Of a stretch of 64,000 nucleotides of DNA, positions 47,832-60,439 are shown piece after piece. The position numbers and the translations under genes were made by a program. This stretch comes from Anaeramoeba flamelloides (Eukaryota; Metamonada; Anaeramoebidae). The stretch's first letter is position 1. Every line of letters begins with the position of its first letter. The stretch is taken from NCBI GenBank assembly GCA_027625915.1, contig JANTQA010000021.1, positions 3,472,001 through 3,536,000 of the forward strand, written 5' to 3'. The notes under the pieces were generated by a model. It was given only the letters and a program-made list of their open reading frames with translations, was not told the origin of the DNA and ran no database searches.

Positions 47832-48385
47832 ATAATTTGGTAGAATTAAAAAAAGAATTATTTAGTTTTATTCGAAAACTAATAGAATGTGGACTCTTCA
47901 GATAATTTAAATCATTAATAAACAGTTGTTAGTTTTAATGAAAAAAAAAAAAAAAAAAAAAAAACACCAATAAACTACCTTACATTGATCCAGCATAATT
48001 AGAACATAATAAAATATATTTGAAAATAGAAATAATACAAAAAAAAAAATCTCATTTTAGAATAATAAATAAAAAAAATTAATTAATAAATTAATTTATT
48101 GTCTGTGTGTTATTTTTCTTTTTTTTTTTTTTTGATGAATTTTTTAAAAAGGGGATAGATAAATTCGAAAATAAATATTAAAATTTATTTTCTTTCAAAA
48201 ATATTAAAATTGTTAGAACTTTAAATATAATTTAAATTTTTTGGGTGCTAATTAAAAAAATAAAAATATATAAAGTATTAAAAAAATAAAAATAAAAATA
48301 TCAATTTTTAATTAAAATAAAAAGACTGGGATCAAAAAAATAAAAAAAAAAAAACATGATCCGCGCTTGGCTCTAAGAGATTTTC

Positions 48386-50363
48386 TTATTTATAACCCTG
48401 AAGAACATTAAAAAGATCTGTTTTTTTTTTCTGATTATATTTCTTGAAATTATTTTCTTTCGCCTGTGTGGATAATAAATTTTGATTAACGTTGTTTTTC
48501 TTTTTTGAGCCAAAGATCACAGGATTATTTAAATTGATATTACTTTTTTCAAATTTGGATATATTCTTCTCAGACGTTATGTTTCTGGGGCCAAATCTTC
48601 TTCTAAGGCTTTTGTTTTTCCTCGTATTAAATAAGTAATTTTGCGTTTTGCTTTTGATTTGTTTTAAATCGTTTTCAGTCAGTCCGCTTTGGTTATTCTT
48701 TTGGTAAATTTTTTCTAAAATTTTTGGTTGGTTTGAGATGGAAAGGATTGACTCTTCAATTTGTAAGTTTTTATTCAATTCTTTAAGTGACTCGGAACCC
48801 ATTATTTGCAAATTATAATTGGTTTCCTTTTCGGGCTCTGATTGTGAATCGTTCTCTGACTCTGATTCTGATCCTGACTGGGACTGTGATTCCGATTCAT
48901 GATCAGAATTAAAATTGGAATTTGCTTTTGATTTTGATTTTGTTTTTCCCTTGCCTTTTGTTTTTTTTTTCTTGTCATTTTGATCCGAATCAGAGCTATT
49001 TGCAAATAAGGAATTTTTCCAAGAGTTATCAGGCTTTGATCCATATTTTGATAATTTTGAAACGTTTTTAATTAAATTTGAATCCTCATCCGAGCTTTCA
49101 ATAAAATCATCGTCATTATCCTGATCATTTTCCTCTTGCCAATAATTTGATTCTTTTTTTTTCTTCTTTTGGTCTTGGCGATCATTCCCATAAAATCCCG
49201 TTGAGGTGATTGAATTTGTTATGTTGCCTTGGTAGTTGCCCATAATTAAACTTTGTTCGTCGTTTTCCTCTTTGGTAATGTTTTGGAATTTATTTCTCCA
49301 TTTACCAGTAACTATATTGACAATTCTTTTCATTTCCTTTTCTTCTTGTTCAGCAAACCATTGATCTAAATCGTCACCACTGTCATTTTCAGATTTGTTT
49401 CCTTTCTTCTTCTTTTTTTTTTTTTTTTTTTTACTCTTCTTGTCTTTAACTTCGTTTCCAGTTTCCTTGTTTTCTGTTTCTTCCTTGTTCGCAGACTCGC
49501 CTTCCTTGTCTTCTGTATCTTCCTTTCCATCTTCTTTTTTCTCTTCATCTTCATTTTGTTTGTCCTCTTCAATTAATAAACCAATTTCTTCCTCTTTTTC
49601 CCTTAGATTTTCTTTATTGATCCTGATTTTAGGCTTAATATCGAGGCTCTCAATGATTTTGTTATATTGATTGAAATTTTCTTCTCTTCTAGTTTCCAAC
49701 TCTTGAACTACAAGAAGCAAGTCCTCAATCAGAAATTCTGTTTGCTGTTGCTTAGTTTGAAGAAGAAATGCTGGTTTGTCCCATTGGATTTTTGCATTTC
49801 GAATTATACGTTGAGTTCTCTGTTGCAATTTTTGTTCCTTAGGGAGTAACGTACTTGGAATAACAAATTCTTCTTCTTCTTTTTCTTTTTCTTTTTCTTT
49901 CTTTTTTGATACTTGTTGCTTCTTGTTTTTCGTTCTTTTTTGATCTTGTTTTTTGGATGGCTTTTTTTTGTTTTTTTTTGATCCTTTCTTAACTCTGTTC
50001 CCTCCATATGAATCTTCTTCACTTGATTCAATTTTTAATTCAAAATCTGAAAATATTTCTTCATCAGATTTTGCTTCTTTTGATTTGTCTTCATTGTCGC
50101 TATTACTTGAACTGCTCTCTATTACTCTTTTCTTTTTTGTTTTTGTTTTTTTTTCTTTTTTTTTCTTTTTTTTGTTGTTGATCTTTTACAGAAACGTTAT
50201 TTTCTTTATTATTTTCACTACTGCTACTACTGCTACTACTTGAAGAAGAATCACTACTACTACTGTCACTGGTAGTATTACTTGAACTTTCACTGCCACT
50301 ATTTGAAGATTCGCTTTTGGTTGAGCTACTAGAACTTGATTTTTCGCTATCAGAAATTAACAT
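48386..50363 (-). CDS. Hypothetical Ser/Lys-rich, acidic protein with a frame change
   Basis: Not recognised. Met at 50363 opens a Ser-rich acidic head (MLISDSEKSSSSSS...), then KKEKKRKKNK. From about 50150 the reading continues in the next frame (SSSNSDNEDKSKEAKSDEEI, SKKKEKEKEKEEEFVIPSTL, RTQRIIRNAKIQWDKPAFLL, a coiled-coil-like EELETRREENFNQYNKIIES-type segment) to a TAA at 48386. The total is about 650 residues. The second frame has no ATG of its own and follows a stop, so the two parts belong together. The switch lies in runs of eight and nine A (minus strand). Either a one-base error or indel in the poly-A, or removal of a 25-nt GTAAAA...AAG segment, would join them. The composition (acidic-Ser, Lys blocks, RRRFGPRN near the C terminus) fits a nuclear or nucleolar protein, but no domain supports this. 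Confidence 0.65.
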
Positions 50364-50734
50364 TTAATTTAATTAAAAAAATGTCTGTTGGTGGAAATTT
50401 ATGAAACAAAACTCGATCAAATAAAATTAATTACACACAAATTAGCACATTAAACCTTTTAATTAGAATAGGTTAAAGACAACATTTATTTGACTTGTTT
50501 TATTTTTTTTCCTGAAAATCGCAAAATAGTGTAACGTATAGTTGAAAATCTTTAATGGATTTCGTTTTTTTTATTTTGAATCTCACTTTCAATAGTGATA
50601 TTATTAGAACTTCATTATATTTTTCAAATTACTTTTTTGAAGAATTAAATACAAATCAATTCACTTATTAGAAAATAGATCATCTTATTGTTTCAGAAAA
50701 GTAAAGATTAAATGAATACTCTAGTCAAAATAAT

Positions 50735-51165
50735 AAGTGATGAAAAGTTTAATCAGTGTTTCAAAATAAAAAGTGTATGTTTTTTTCTTATAAACTTATA
50801 CATTAATCGCACAAAGAAACCAGACAATAAACCCAAATGAAATCTGATATTAGTTTTCAAAAGTTCTATTACTTGTAAAAGAAATCCGAAAAATATCAAA
50901 TCAAATTGGAACATTGATCTCAAAAAATAGAGTAAATTTTTGATAATTATTTTAATCATCAAAAAAATCAAAAATACAAAAAAATTGAGAATATATATGA
51001 AAAAAAATTTGAACAAATTTCATTCATAATTTAAAATTTACAGAAAATTTTCAAGGGGTTTACTTTCAAAATTGATTTGATCTTAGGTATATTATTTGTT
51101 ACTCGAATTGGATGTTGTCTTGGAACAAGAAGAAAAAAAAGACACGCGGATTATATTTTAAAACA
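50735..51165 (+). repeat. Repeat C, forward copy
   Basis: The longest copy: AAAAGTTTAATCAGTGTTTC at the start, GACAATAAACCCAAATGAAA, AAAAAATAGAGTAAATTTTT, AATTGGATGTTGTCTTGGAA and GCGGATTATATTTTAAAACA at the end. Its reverse complement aligns end to end with 27490-27900. Confidence 0.75.
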
Positions 51166-51279
51166 CGGATTATAATCTTTGCTCAAGTATTTTTTTTTGC
51201 TCAAGTTAAAATTTCAATTTTTTAATACCATGAATCAGTTTAGACAACTAGTAGAGATAAAAAAAAATTTTCAAGTAAA

Positions 51280-52430
51280 TTTAATAACAAATTCAAAAAA
51301 ATTTTACCATCCCTTGAAATTAAAAATGTAGTAAAATTCTGATTACCTCAAAACCATATTACTTTCAAAACTATTTTCAGAAATGAATTATTTTTCTTGA
51401 AAGTTTTCAGCCATTTTCTCATTTTTTAAAAGTTCAAAATTCAACATATTTCTGTATTATTTAACAAAAAATTATTTTCTTTAAAAGAAGAAAGAAAACT
51501 TATTATTTGTAAAGGGAATTTACAAAAATACACTATAAAAATATCACTACTAAGTTCTGAAATTACCCGATATAAAAAATCGACTTAATTTCAATAAAAA
51601 ATGATAATAATTATTTAAAACTGAGAAAAAATATAATTTATTTGATACAAAAAAGAGTTCAAATCATTTTTTCTTGGGATCAAATGAAAAAATCTTGAAA
51701 AAAAACCAAGCAATCAAATTATAAATGCTCCCAAAATACCTTTTATAAAACGTCAAAAAATTCAACTTTAATCTAAAGAAATACTTTTTAATTTGATTTT
51801 TTATAATGAATAATTAATAACCTGATTTTAATTTTACCATTCGGCTATTAACAACCCAAAGATTAAATGTAAAAATATATTTTATTATTATATTCAAATT
51901 TTTTTAAATATTTTCAAACAAATAAAACCTATTCAAATGTATAAAGGTAAAAAAAATATAATAGATATTATCAAAATCCCGTTTTAATACTACTAATAAT
52001 TCTTTGTTTATACCATAAATTTTTCAAAAAGAATATTTAATAATCTTTTAAATTTCAAGAATTTTAATAAATATTTGTGAATAAAATTGATGATCATTTT
52101 TTTTAGATCTCACAGATTCAATATTTGATTTATTTTTCTTGTATTTTTAAATAATATTAATGTTTCAATCGTTATTTGTTTATACATATTCTCAGAAATA
52201 CTCAAAGTGAGATTTCTTCAAAATCAAATTTTTTTACAAATTTTTCTTTTTTCTAATATGATCCAAAAATCCAAACAAAAAAATCTCTGGATCTTTTAAC
52301 TAAAAATTTATTAGCTTAAAAATGAACTCTTTTCAAGAAGATAATTCATTTTTCTAAAGTTGATAAATGAAGTTGTGTAGCGGTTTTAATTGTATCCTTG
52401 TAAAATAAATAATTACTCATTTATATTTGG
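51280..52430 (+). repeat. Duplication D, copy 2
   Basis: Collinear with 21640-22790 in the same orientation. The similarity fades after 52430, near the point where copy 1 meets its MITE. Confidence 0.7.
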
Positions 52431-55284
52431 GAAAAAAACATATAAGAGTACAAGCCCCCTAAATTATCAACCCCCCCAATTTGTTAATCAAATGTTAGTA
52501 TTTAAAATCAAACTTTATGAACTATTGCTAATATAAAAACTGTGAGAAAATCTTAAACATATATTTTTGAAAAATAGTTAATACTGATTTAATTTTGACT
52601 TTTAATAAATTTTAAATTAAAATATTATCATTTTTTTTAAATTCGAAAAAATATTAATTATCGATATATTGCAAAATTTTGAAAAGTTTGTGTTGTCAAA
52701 AAAAAAACACTTCTAGAGTTTTTAATCCAAAAATATTAATCAAAATCAATTTTTCTTTGTTTCAAAAAAGATTATGAATAAATGATAAAAAAAGTTACAG
52801 CCAATGATAAGTAAAAATGTAAGTTATTTTAAAGTTAAATTTTACAAAAAAATATTCGAAAAACAAATTATCAAATTGTTAATTGAAACATCAAAGAATA
52901 AAAAAAAACTATTTGGAAAAATTTTTACCAGTATAAAAAAAAAAAAAAACAATTTCTTTTGAATAAACAATTACAGAATTTGATAATATCTTTTTCTATC
53001 GAACATATCTTTGTCAATACATAATTAAGTTGAAAATAAGGGATTTGTTTATAAAATCTTGTTACTATTCTGTAAAAATACCATCAAATCAAATTAAATA
53101 ATAAAATAGTAATCAAAATTCTCTTTTTCAAATATTTATTAAAGTATTTTTTTATTAATTCTAAAACATAAAAAAAATCAAAATACCATATTGATTATTA
53201 GAATTAAATTAGAATTCAAAACAAAAAATGTAAACCAGAATTTAATTATTCCCAGTTATTGAAATTTGAATTTTAATTCTATATAATAGCAATATCAAAA
53301 TTTTACAATTTTTTACTGCAACTGTTTTTCTATTCATCTGGAATTAGCTAAAAGATATTGGAAATATGTATAAATTCTGGTTGAAGAATTTTGGTTACAT
53401 ATATTTTTATTGATCGGTAAAAATGTTTCCTTTTTGCCACCATTTTGTTATTAAAATCAATTTGATATTTTTTTTAATCAATTTTTCATCAATAATATTG
53501 CATTAATAGATCCAAATCGGGGAAGTTATATCTAATCTTGAAAATTGTCTAAACATTTTGATAAATATCAAAACTTTTTGATAAAAAATTGATTGGGATA
53601 TAATATTTGATGATTTTTTAATCAAATTCAATGATATTTTTAAAAAGAATTTTTATTTTATCAAAAAAGAAGATCTTGGAAAAATAATTTATTCTATTTA
53701 AAAAACAACAAAAAAGATACTTGATTCAATGATCGATCAGATCAAAGAGTGATATTTTAGTTTATTTTGTTTTGGTTGACAGATCAATAGATCCTTTTGG
53801 ATTAAGAACAATAATAACTAAAGGCAAATAATTAGTTTACCCAGTCTATTTCGACGTGTTTATAAATTGCTCTCAAAAAAAAGTTTTCAAAACATCTAAT
53901 TTTAGCTACACTTTTTAAAGAATGTATTCTTCGGTCGGTTAATTATTTTTATTCTATTTAAGCTAATGGAGTTGGATATCTTTTGAAAAGCCTTCACAAC
54001 AACCTAGTCACATTTTCAATAATCAAAAAGATATTCTAGAACGTCTAATCTATTATTTAGTCTTCTTTTAATATCTTGATATTTAATAGATAATACAACT
54101 AGAATGAAAACTTTTATTCTTATATAATAGATCAATAAGTTACAACAAAATTTACTTTTTATTCTTATATTTATTTAACCTTTGAAGTCAATAATCCAAT
54201 TTTAATAAATAAATACACTTATTTTATATTAAAGTATATTTTTAAAATTAGTTATTTGTTTGATTATAATATTTGTCGAATTTTTTACTTTTGTCAAAAT
54301 AATAAAAAACCCAAAACAAAAATTTGTTTTTAATCACAATTTTGAGGATTATTGCAACTTTATATTTAATAAGAATATTTTAGATTTCGGGATATTTTGA
54401 TTTTTGTGATAAAGATGGGTTAATTATGATTTTTTAATATTATCTTAAATTTATTACTCAAAACTTTATAAGAAATGTTGTTCTTAAAAATCTCTATTGA
54501 GCCAAAATTTTCTCAATATATCAATGATTCTACATTCAAAATGAATTTGAAATTAGCTATATGAAGGATATCGAATTAGATATTAGATACAGAATAAACA
54601 AGATAAAAAAAGTACATGTGTTTTTTTTGAAACATGGGAATTGGATTGTAAAGCCCTAACGAATATTTAAGTAAAAAATGTCGATTGTTTTTTTTTGATA
54701 TTTTTTCTTAATTAACTATTATTGAAAATCTCAAAGTTATTGTTTTGAATTAAGTATTTGGCTAGATTTGAATAGTAATCATTTTTACATTTCAAACAAA
54801 CTTTTTTTCAAGGAGTTTTTGAAAAAGGAGATTGAAAAAAAAACATAAAAAAAAATGGGAATTTTTTTGCTTTTATATTGGTTCTAGGGCGTTAACTTAT
54901 CTATTTTTTAACACCATATTTAGGATTCCCAGATTTAAAAGAATATAAGGAGAATTTCAGAAAATTAAAATAAGATACCCTGGAAAATAAAACTGTACCT
55001 TAAAAATTCTAGGAATTCATAAAAAATCAATATTTATTTTCAATATTTCGCCTTGAATCTATTTACAAATAATTTTAAAAAGGTAATTCTGTTTCCCCAA
55101 AGCAGCACTAACTTACTTTTCTTTTTCGAAAAGAACAAACTTTTCACTTGGTGAAATGAAAAATTTAGAAACAAATTTCAAAAATTCATTTTTTTATTTT
55201 TTTTTTTTTGTTGAAAAAAACTGTTAATTTTCCTACAAATTTTTGCCTTTGAAATAAAAAGATCAAATTGTTACTTTTCATTTT

Positions 55285-58200
55285 ATGATTGGGTTTACTC
55301 TTTATTTGATCTTTTGGGTTGGGGGGTATGTGCTTCTTCGGATCTTATTTACATTTTTTTCCAAACAGGTAGAATCGATCTTGGACATATCACGATTATC
55401 CATCTCGATCTTTTCTGTCACCAGATATTCTCCTACCATGTGCTCTTATGTCAACAGGTTTTTGAAACTCCCAAAAAGAGTCAAGTCTTTTTTCAATGGA
55501 TGGTTTTCTATAGGGGTTGTTGTATCATTGGGGCTGATTGTTTCAGTTTTCATCTTTTTAGCGATCTCAACGATCATCGGTATCAAAGCAATTATCGAAA
55601 AGAACACGAACGTCGCCTTGCTTAAATGGATTTATCTTGTGTATATCCCTGGATCGCATGCACCCTTGTCTTATCTCTTTCTTCACTTATTTCTCATTCT
55701 TTTAGTAAGTTTTCTTCATGAGCTTGGGCACGTATTAGCAGCTGTTTCGCTCGACCTTCCAATTTCCAAGTAACACTCTTTAATTTTTTTTTTTTATCTT
55801 TTCTCTTTTTTGACAAGTTATTTACTTTTTTTCTTTCTTTGCTGATTTTTAATGGTGTAGTTTTAGAAATTTTTTTTTTTAAAAGAAGCTTTGTGTTTGT
55901 GTTTTAGAAAATTATTTTCCCATGCGCCTTGAGTTAATAAACATTTTCTTGTTGTTACCAATAAATTTTCATGAATTACATCCAACAATTCTCTATTTTT
56001 GTGTTTCGCACAACGATCTTCTTAAAATTTAAATTTCACTTTTTTCAAAGTAATTGATTAGAGAAATCTCATTAACACAAAAACACAACACAATTCAAAA
56101 AATGGTATTTTGTGCAGCAAAAATACCAGGTGTTCAATAAAGAGAATAAAGTCCCAAATATGAGCAATTCTTTTTTTGAACAAATTATTAAAAAAACATT
56201 CATTTCTTGAAATTAATTTCTCATTTAAAAATAAAGAAAAACTGTTTTATTATTGAGGTCATTACCTGAAACAAAACACCTGACAAAAATTCACCATTCC
56301 ATTATTTTTTAATCATATTTGCAATTTTATTGGTTCTTTTGGAATTTATCTTGTAATAGTGGATCTATTAATACACAATTTGGATTTTTGAATTTCATTA
56401 ATAATAATCACAAAAATCACACAAAACACAGAAACTTTGCTCAGTTTCAATTAAAATCAATAAAACTTTCTATTGGCTTTTTTTCAAAAAACTAAAACTC
56501 GTAACAGAAATTTTAAAAAATTTCTTACTTTTGAAAACGTTTTAAAGTTTTGTATTTTAAAAAAGCGAGGAATCAATCTTTAAATGTGAGATAGAAATTG
56601 AGGTGGGAAGAAAAGTACTTTTTTTTTTGTTTTTATTGTAATTTAAGGGAGGAGTTTTCAATTCCTCTTATTTGCCGTTAGGTTTTTTTTAATTTAAAAG
56701 AATTGATCAAAATATTTGATTTTTCTCCATTCTTTTGAATTCTGGAAAATCTAGGCACTCTACGGCACTTGACGACAATCTACGGCAGTCTACGGAACTT
56801 GATGGTAATTTCCCTAATTTCTAAATTTTTGTTTCGAAATTTTCATAACGAATCATAATTTTCTTTATCATTAACCAATTACAAGACAAATAATGAGTCT
56901 TTATTTTGAATACTCTTATTTTCCAATTAAAAAATGAAAATTTTTTGTTCACATTCCAAAATATTTTTCTAGTTTATAAGTTGAAAAAAATCCAAAGATC
57001 TTTACAACATCGTTTAGAAATGATTTTTATAGACAAGAAATTAAACTAAGTAGTTAACTCTAAGACAAAATTTTTACTCTGCTAAATTAATTGTAGCAGT
57101 AATAATTAATATTCAGTTTGGAACTTGAAAACAAAATTTTCATTTATTAATTGGAAAATAACAGTCTTTATTGTTTTGATTTGGAAACAGTCTCCCTCTT
57201 ATGTGACGAGTTTGGCCTGGAAGAACGAGAAATATGATTTTGTTCGAAGTGATATAAGATTATGTTGAGGAGTTCGAATAACAATGATGGATATCCTCTT
57301 AGCAATAGAACAGTATCTTATTTTGAGTCTGGAAAGGGGATCCAAAATGAGGAATTATAACTGATGATTTTTGAACAAATGAAACAATATGAGATATTAT
57401 TTATTTTTTAACTCGGGATCTAAAACAATAAAAAAACTAACTAACGAAAACAAACAAACAAATTATGCCCAAAACAGCTAATTTGTAATTTTTCAATGAT
57501 ACTTGAAAGAACTTGTTTTTCAAAGGATCTTTTTCTACCAATGGAGTTATTGTAAACATTGAAGTTAAAGGTTACATTTTCATCCATTAAGGATAAAACT
57601 TGGTTTGAAATCCCACAGAGACAAACTAGATCGCCAACTTTTCAATGAGTTTCTATCTTCTCTTTTATTTTACGCTTGTTAAGAAACATTCTCAAAGACG
57701 ATCAAACATAAAACCTGCATATATTGTGTGTTCTTAACAGTGACTTATTTTGAGCATTCCTCTCAAAAATTTCTTGGCTTGACATAGTAAAATAAAAAGT
57801 ATTTTTTTTTTTTTATAATTTCTTAAATTTGTAAATTTGGCTTTTTTCTCACTTTCAAAATCTTTTATTAATGGTTTCTTCTCTCTTTTTACGAAGAAAA
57901 AAGAGACCAAACGTTTTTTATTTTTTTAAAAAAGTTATTGATTACTTTGAAATAAAAAACAAAAACGTTGTCTGATTTTAGACATTGTTTTCAAACAAAG
58001 AAAGGGAATTCGTTCAATTTCCAACCTTTACGGGAAAATTGATGGGCTTTTTTCTTTGTCGTCTATTGATCAAATAATTGGGTGAATTGAACCAAATTAA
58101 TTTTCCAATGTCGTAAATCCTTGAGTTCGGCGATCTTTATATATTTATGAGATTAAATACTTTGGCAATTTTTTTTTTATTAAAAACTTCTAAAATAGCA

Positions 58201-60220
58201 CTAAATAACATTTTTAAAGTGGAATTTAATAGTAAAATACTTCTTATTTTACCCAAATAGAATTCAAAAAAATAAGATCAGAAAATTTTCCGAATTTGCC
58301 TAATTACTAAAGGATTTCTCAAAATCTTTCCACAGTGACTACAATGTCATCCTAAACTTTTTAGTGAAACAATCACTAACTTATCAGTAGTTATGAGGAA
58401 TTATATAGTTAAATTTTTACAAATAAAAAGTTTGAGTTTAAAAAAAAATACATCGCGGTATTATCAAAAATATTACTATTTAGTTTTTTATTATTTTTGT
58501 TTATTTGGATTAATTCTAAAAACATTCTAATTGACTTTTATTCTTGATTAATATATCAAATATAAATACAATTAACTGATAGAGAAGATTTTCATTAAAA
58601 AAACAATAAAAAATAGTTATAAAAATCAATGTTTTGCAAAATTTTTTTAAATTTTTAGATATTTTTTTTTTCATCACTTCCCTAATAAAAAAAGTTTTTT
58701 ATAACATGTTATAAACATGTTGTAAAGGTGTTATAAACGTTTAAAATGTTATAAAATTTCATAATAACAACTTTTATAACATAAATTTTTATAACATAAA
58801 TATTTGTTATAAAATTTGTAACATGTTATAATGATATTTTTTCAAAAAATATTGAAAAAATCATCATATAAAAGGAAATTTTGTTATAAAAATGTTATAT
58901 AGATGTTATTAAAAAAAGTTTTATTATTAGGGCGAGAAGCTAAATTTTATTTTTAATTTTCCAAAGGATGGTTAACATTTGTTTTCTCAGTCTTTCTTCT
59001 CCTATTTTAAATACAAATATTTTTATTAAACACCATAAATTGAAATCTCTAATTTTTATTAATACTTATCCATTTAATTAAATTTCCTTATTAGGGTTGG
59101 GTATTATCTTGCAGTTTTTTGGCCTGGATTTTTTGTTGAAATTAATTCTGTCATCCATCGTATACCCTTCCATGACAAAATGAAAATTTGTTGTGCGGGT
59201 ATATGGCATACCTTTGTAATTGCAATGTTGATATTATTTTTATTGATTATTGGTCCATACATGACTCCACTATTTTACGAAAATTCAAATGGTGCAGTGA
59301 TTACCTCAATCAAATCACCACATTTTCAAAAAATGTTGTCTGTTGGCGATAGTATTGTTAAAATTAATGATTGTAAAATTAATAAAACAAAAGATGTTTA
59401 TAAATGTTTAGAAAAAAATCTTCAAAATTTTTTAAACAAAAATTGTAAAAACATTCAAGAAGAAGATAATGTCAATGCCAATGCCAATGCCAATATTCAG
59501 CGGCATCTGAATTCCCAAATAGAAAATTCATATGAAAAAAAATTAGATCTGAATATGGCTACAAAAAGTAATACTGATGGAAATAGTGATCGTAATAAAA
59601 ATAGAAATAGAAATATTGAAAAAGAAACAAATAATGAGGATGGCAATGAGGATTTTCAAAAAAAGATACAAAATACAAAAAAATTGCAAAAAAGTAATGA
59701 AAATGATGAGATCATAAATGACAAGGACAAAGGAAAGGAAACAATTAAAATAGAAAAAAATCAGAATCAATATGATATTTCAAAAAAATTAAAAGACATT
59801 CAATGTAAATCAATTATCAATAAAAAATATTCCATAACAATTACCCTCGACACCGGTAAACAGTTAAAGGTATCAGGCAATTCAGAAGTGTTTTCCAAAG
59901 TAATCTATTTTGGTAATTTAATACCAAAATGGGATTTTGCAAGAAAATTCCAAATTTTTTATAAACTTCCCAAAACATTATTTTTTGTTTTTTCTTTTGC
60001 CTTTTCAACAATGATAAATGTTTTAGTTATTACAGCTGCCCCAGGAATTGTTTCAGAGTGTGAAACAATCCTTAAATTAATCGTCGAAAAAAATACTACT
60101 GAAGATTCACAATTAGCTGCATTAATCACAAGAATTTTAAAAACTTGTGGTTCTGGCTTATTATTCTGTAAATTTTTATTGACTTTATATTTTTCAGCAA
60201 TCGAGAATAAATTGTATTGA
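55285..60220 (+). CDS. MBTPS2: Site-2 protease (membrane-embedded zinc metalloprotease)
   Basis: Intramembrane protease that cuts membrane-tethered transcription factors after site-1 protease in the Golgi. Exons 55285-55769 and 59095-60220, intron 3,325 bp (GTAACA...TTAG, phase 2), 536 residues (human 519). The N terminus (MIGFTLYLIFWVGGYVLLRI, then RLSIS) follows the family. HELGH at 145-149 supplies the catalytic Glu and two zinc His. Across the junction the sequence reads ISKVGYYLAVFWPGFFVEIN, then KICCAGIWHTFVIAMLILFL, matching the FCAGIWHNFVLALL block. A PDZ-like segment (VITSIKSPHF..LSVGDSIVKI) is followed by an Asn/Lys-rich insert. The second metal motif, N-x-x-P...LDG in the family, is here N470...APG..SEC, with Glu483 where Asp is expected. 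The fold looks intact; activity is uncertain. Confidence 0.92.
56674..56816. repeat. Hairpin repeat E, copy 3
   Basis: GCCGTTAGG..., an imperfect palindrome of AAAAGAATTGATCAAA and TTTCTCCATTCTTTTGAATT, then CTAGGCACTCTACGGCACTT followed by two more CTACGG units. In reverse this is the order of copies 1 and 2. The CTACGG(C/A)A motif is repeated three times here. Confidence 0.65.
57180..58130. other. Less AT-rich patch in the S2P intron
   Basis: Base composition is more balanced than the rest of the intron (for example CTCTTATGTGACGAGTTTGG and CTAGATCGCCAACTTTTCAA). Short protein-like frames occur (ETVSLLCDEFGLEEREI; NDGYPLSNRTVSYFESGKGI) but in different frames with stops between them. It may be a decayed gene or a structured RNA; I cannot name it. 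Confidence 0.3.
58680..58932. mobile_element. Palindrome-rich MITE with CCCTAATAA ends
   Basis: 253 bp. CCCTAATAAAAAAAGTTTTT and the mirrored AAAGTTTTATTATTAGGG form the ends (about 30 bp, few mismatches). The interior carries many copies of TTATAAC or its complement GTTATAA, including the perfect palindrome TATAACATGTTATA. No coding frame and no clear target duplication. Confidence 0.75.
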
Positions 60221-60439
60221 GAAATGTAAATTGTTGTATTTCTAAAAATATTATAATTTAATTTATATATAAATTAAGTATTAATAAATATTTGCTTTTT
60301 TTTTTTGTATTTTTCTTTTTTATTTTTATTGATATTTTTATTTTTATTTTCGTTTTTGTTTTTTGTAAATCTTTTAATTGTGATTTTTATTATTAAGGGA
60401 TCAGTATTTTATGGAAACAGGATAAAAGATTAAAGGATA

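Larger units (their letters stand above)
42743..48385. other. 5.6-kb convergent intergenic region
   Basis: Lies between the 3' ends of the SLC35F6-like gene and the Lys-rich gene. Contains two (TA)n tracts (46210-46239, 47236-47271), a partial and a full copy of element A (46702-46730, 47272-47831) and one exon-like stretch on the minus strand (46372-46563). 43.3-46.2 kb shows no gene. Confidence 0.65.
50364..55284. other. 4.9-kb divergent intergenic region
   Basis: Promoter-side region of both the Lys-rich gene and the S2P gene. Repeat C (50735-51165) is followed closely by copy 2 of duplication D (51280-52430). 52.5-55.2 kb has no supported feature. Confidence 0.65.
55770..59094 (+). other. 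S2P intron (3.3 kb)
   Basis: Contains hairpin repeat E (56674-56816), a compositionally distinct patch (57180-58130) and a palindrome-rich MITE (58680-58932). Confidence 0.85.
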
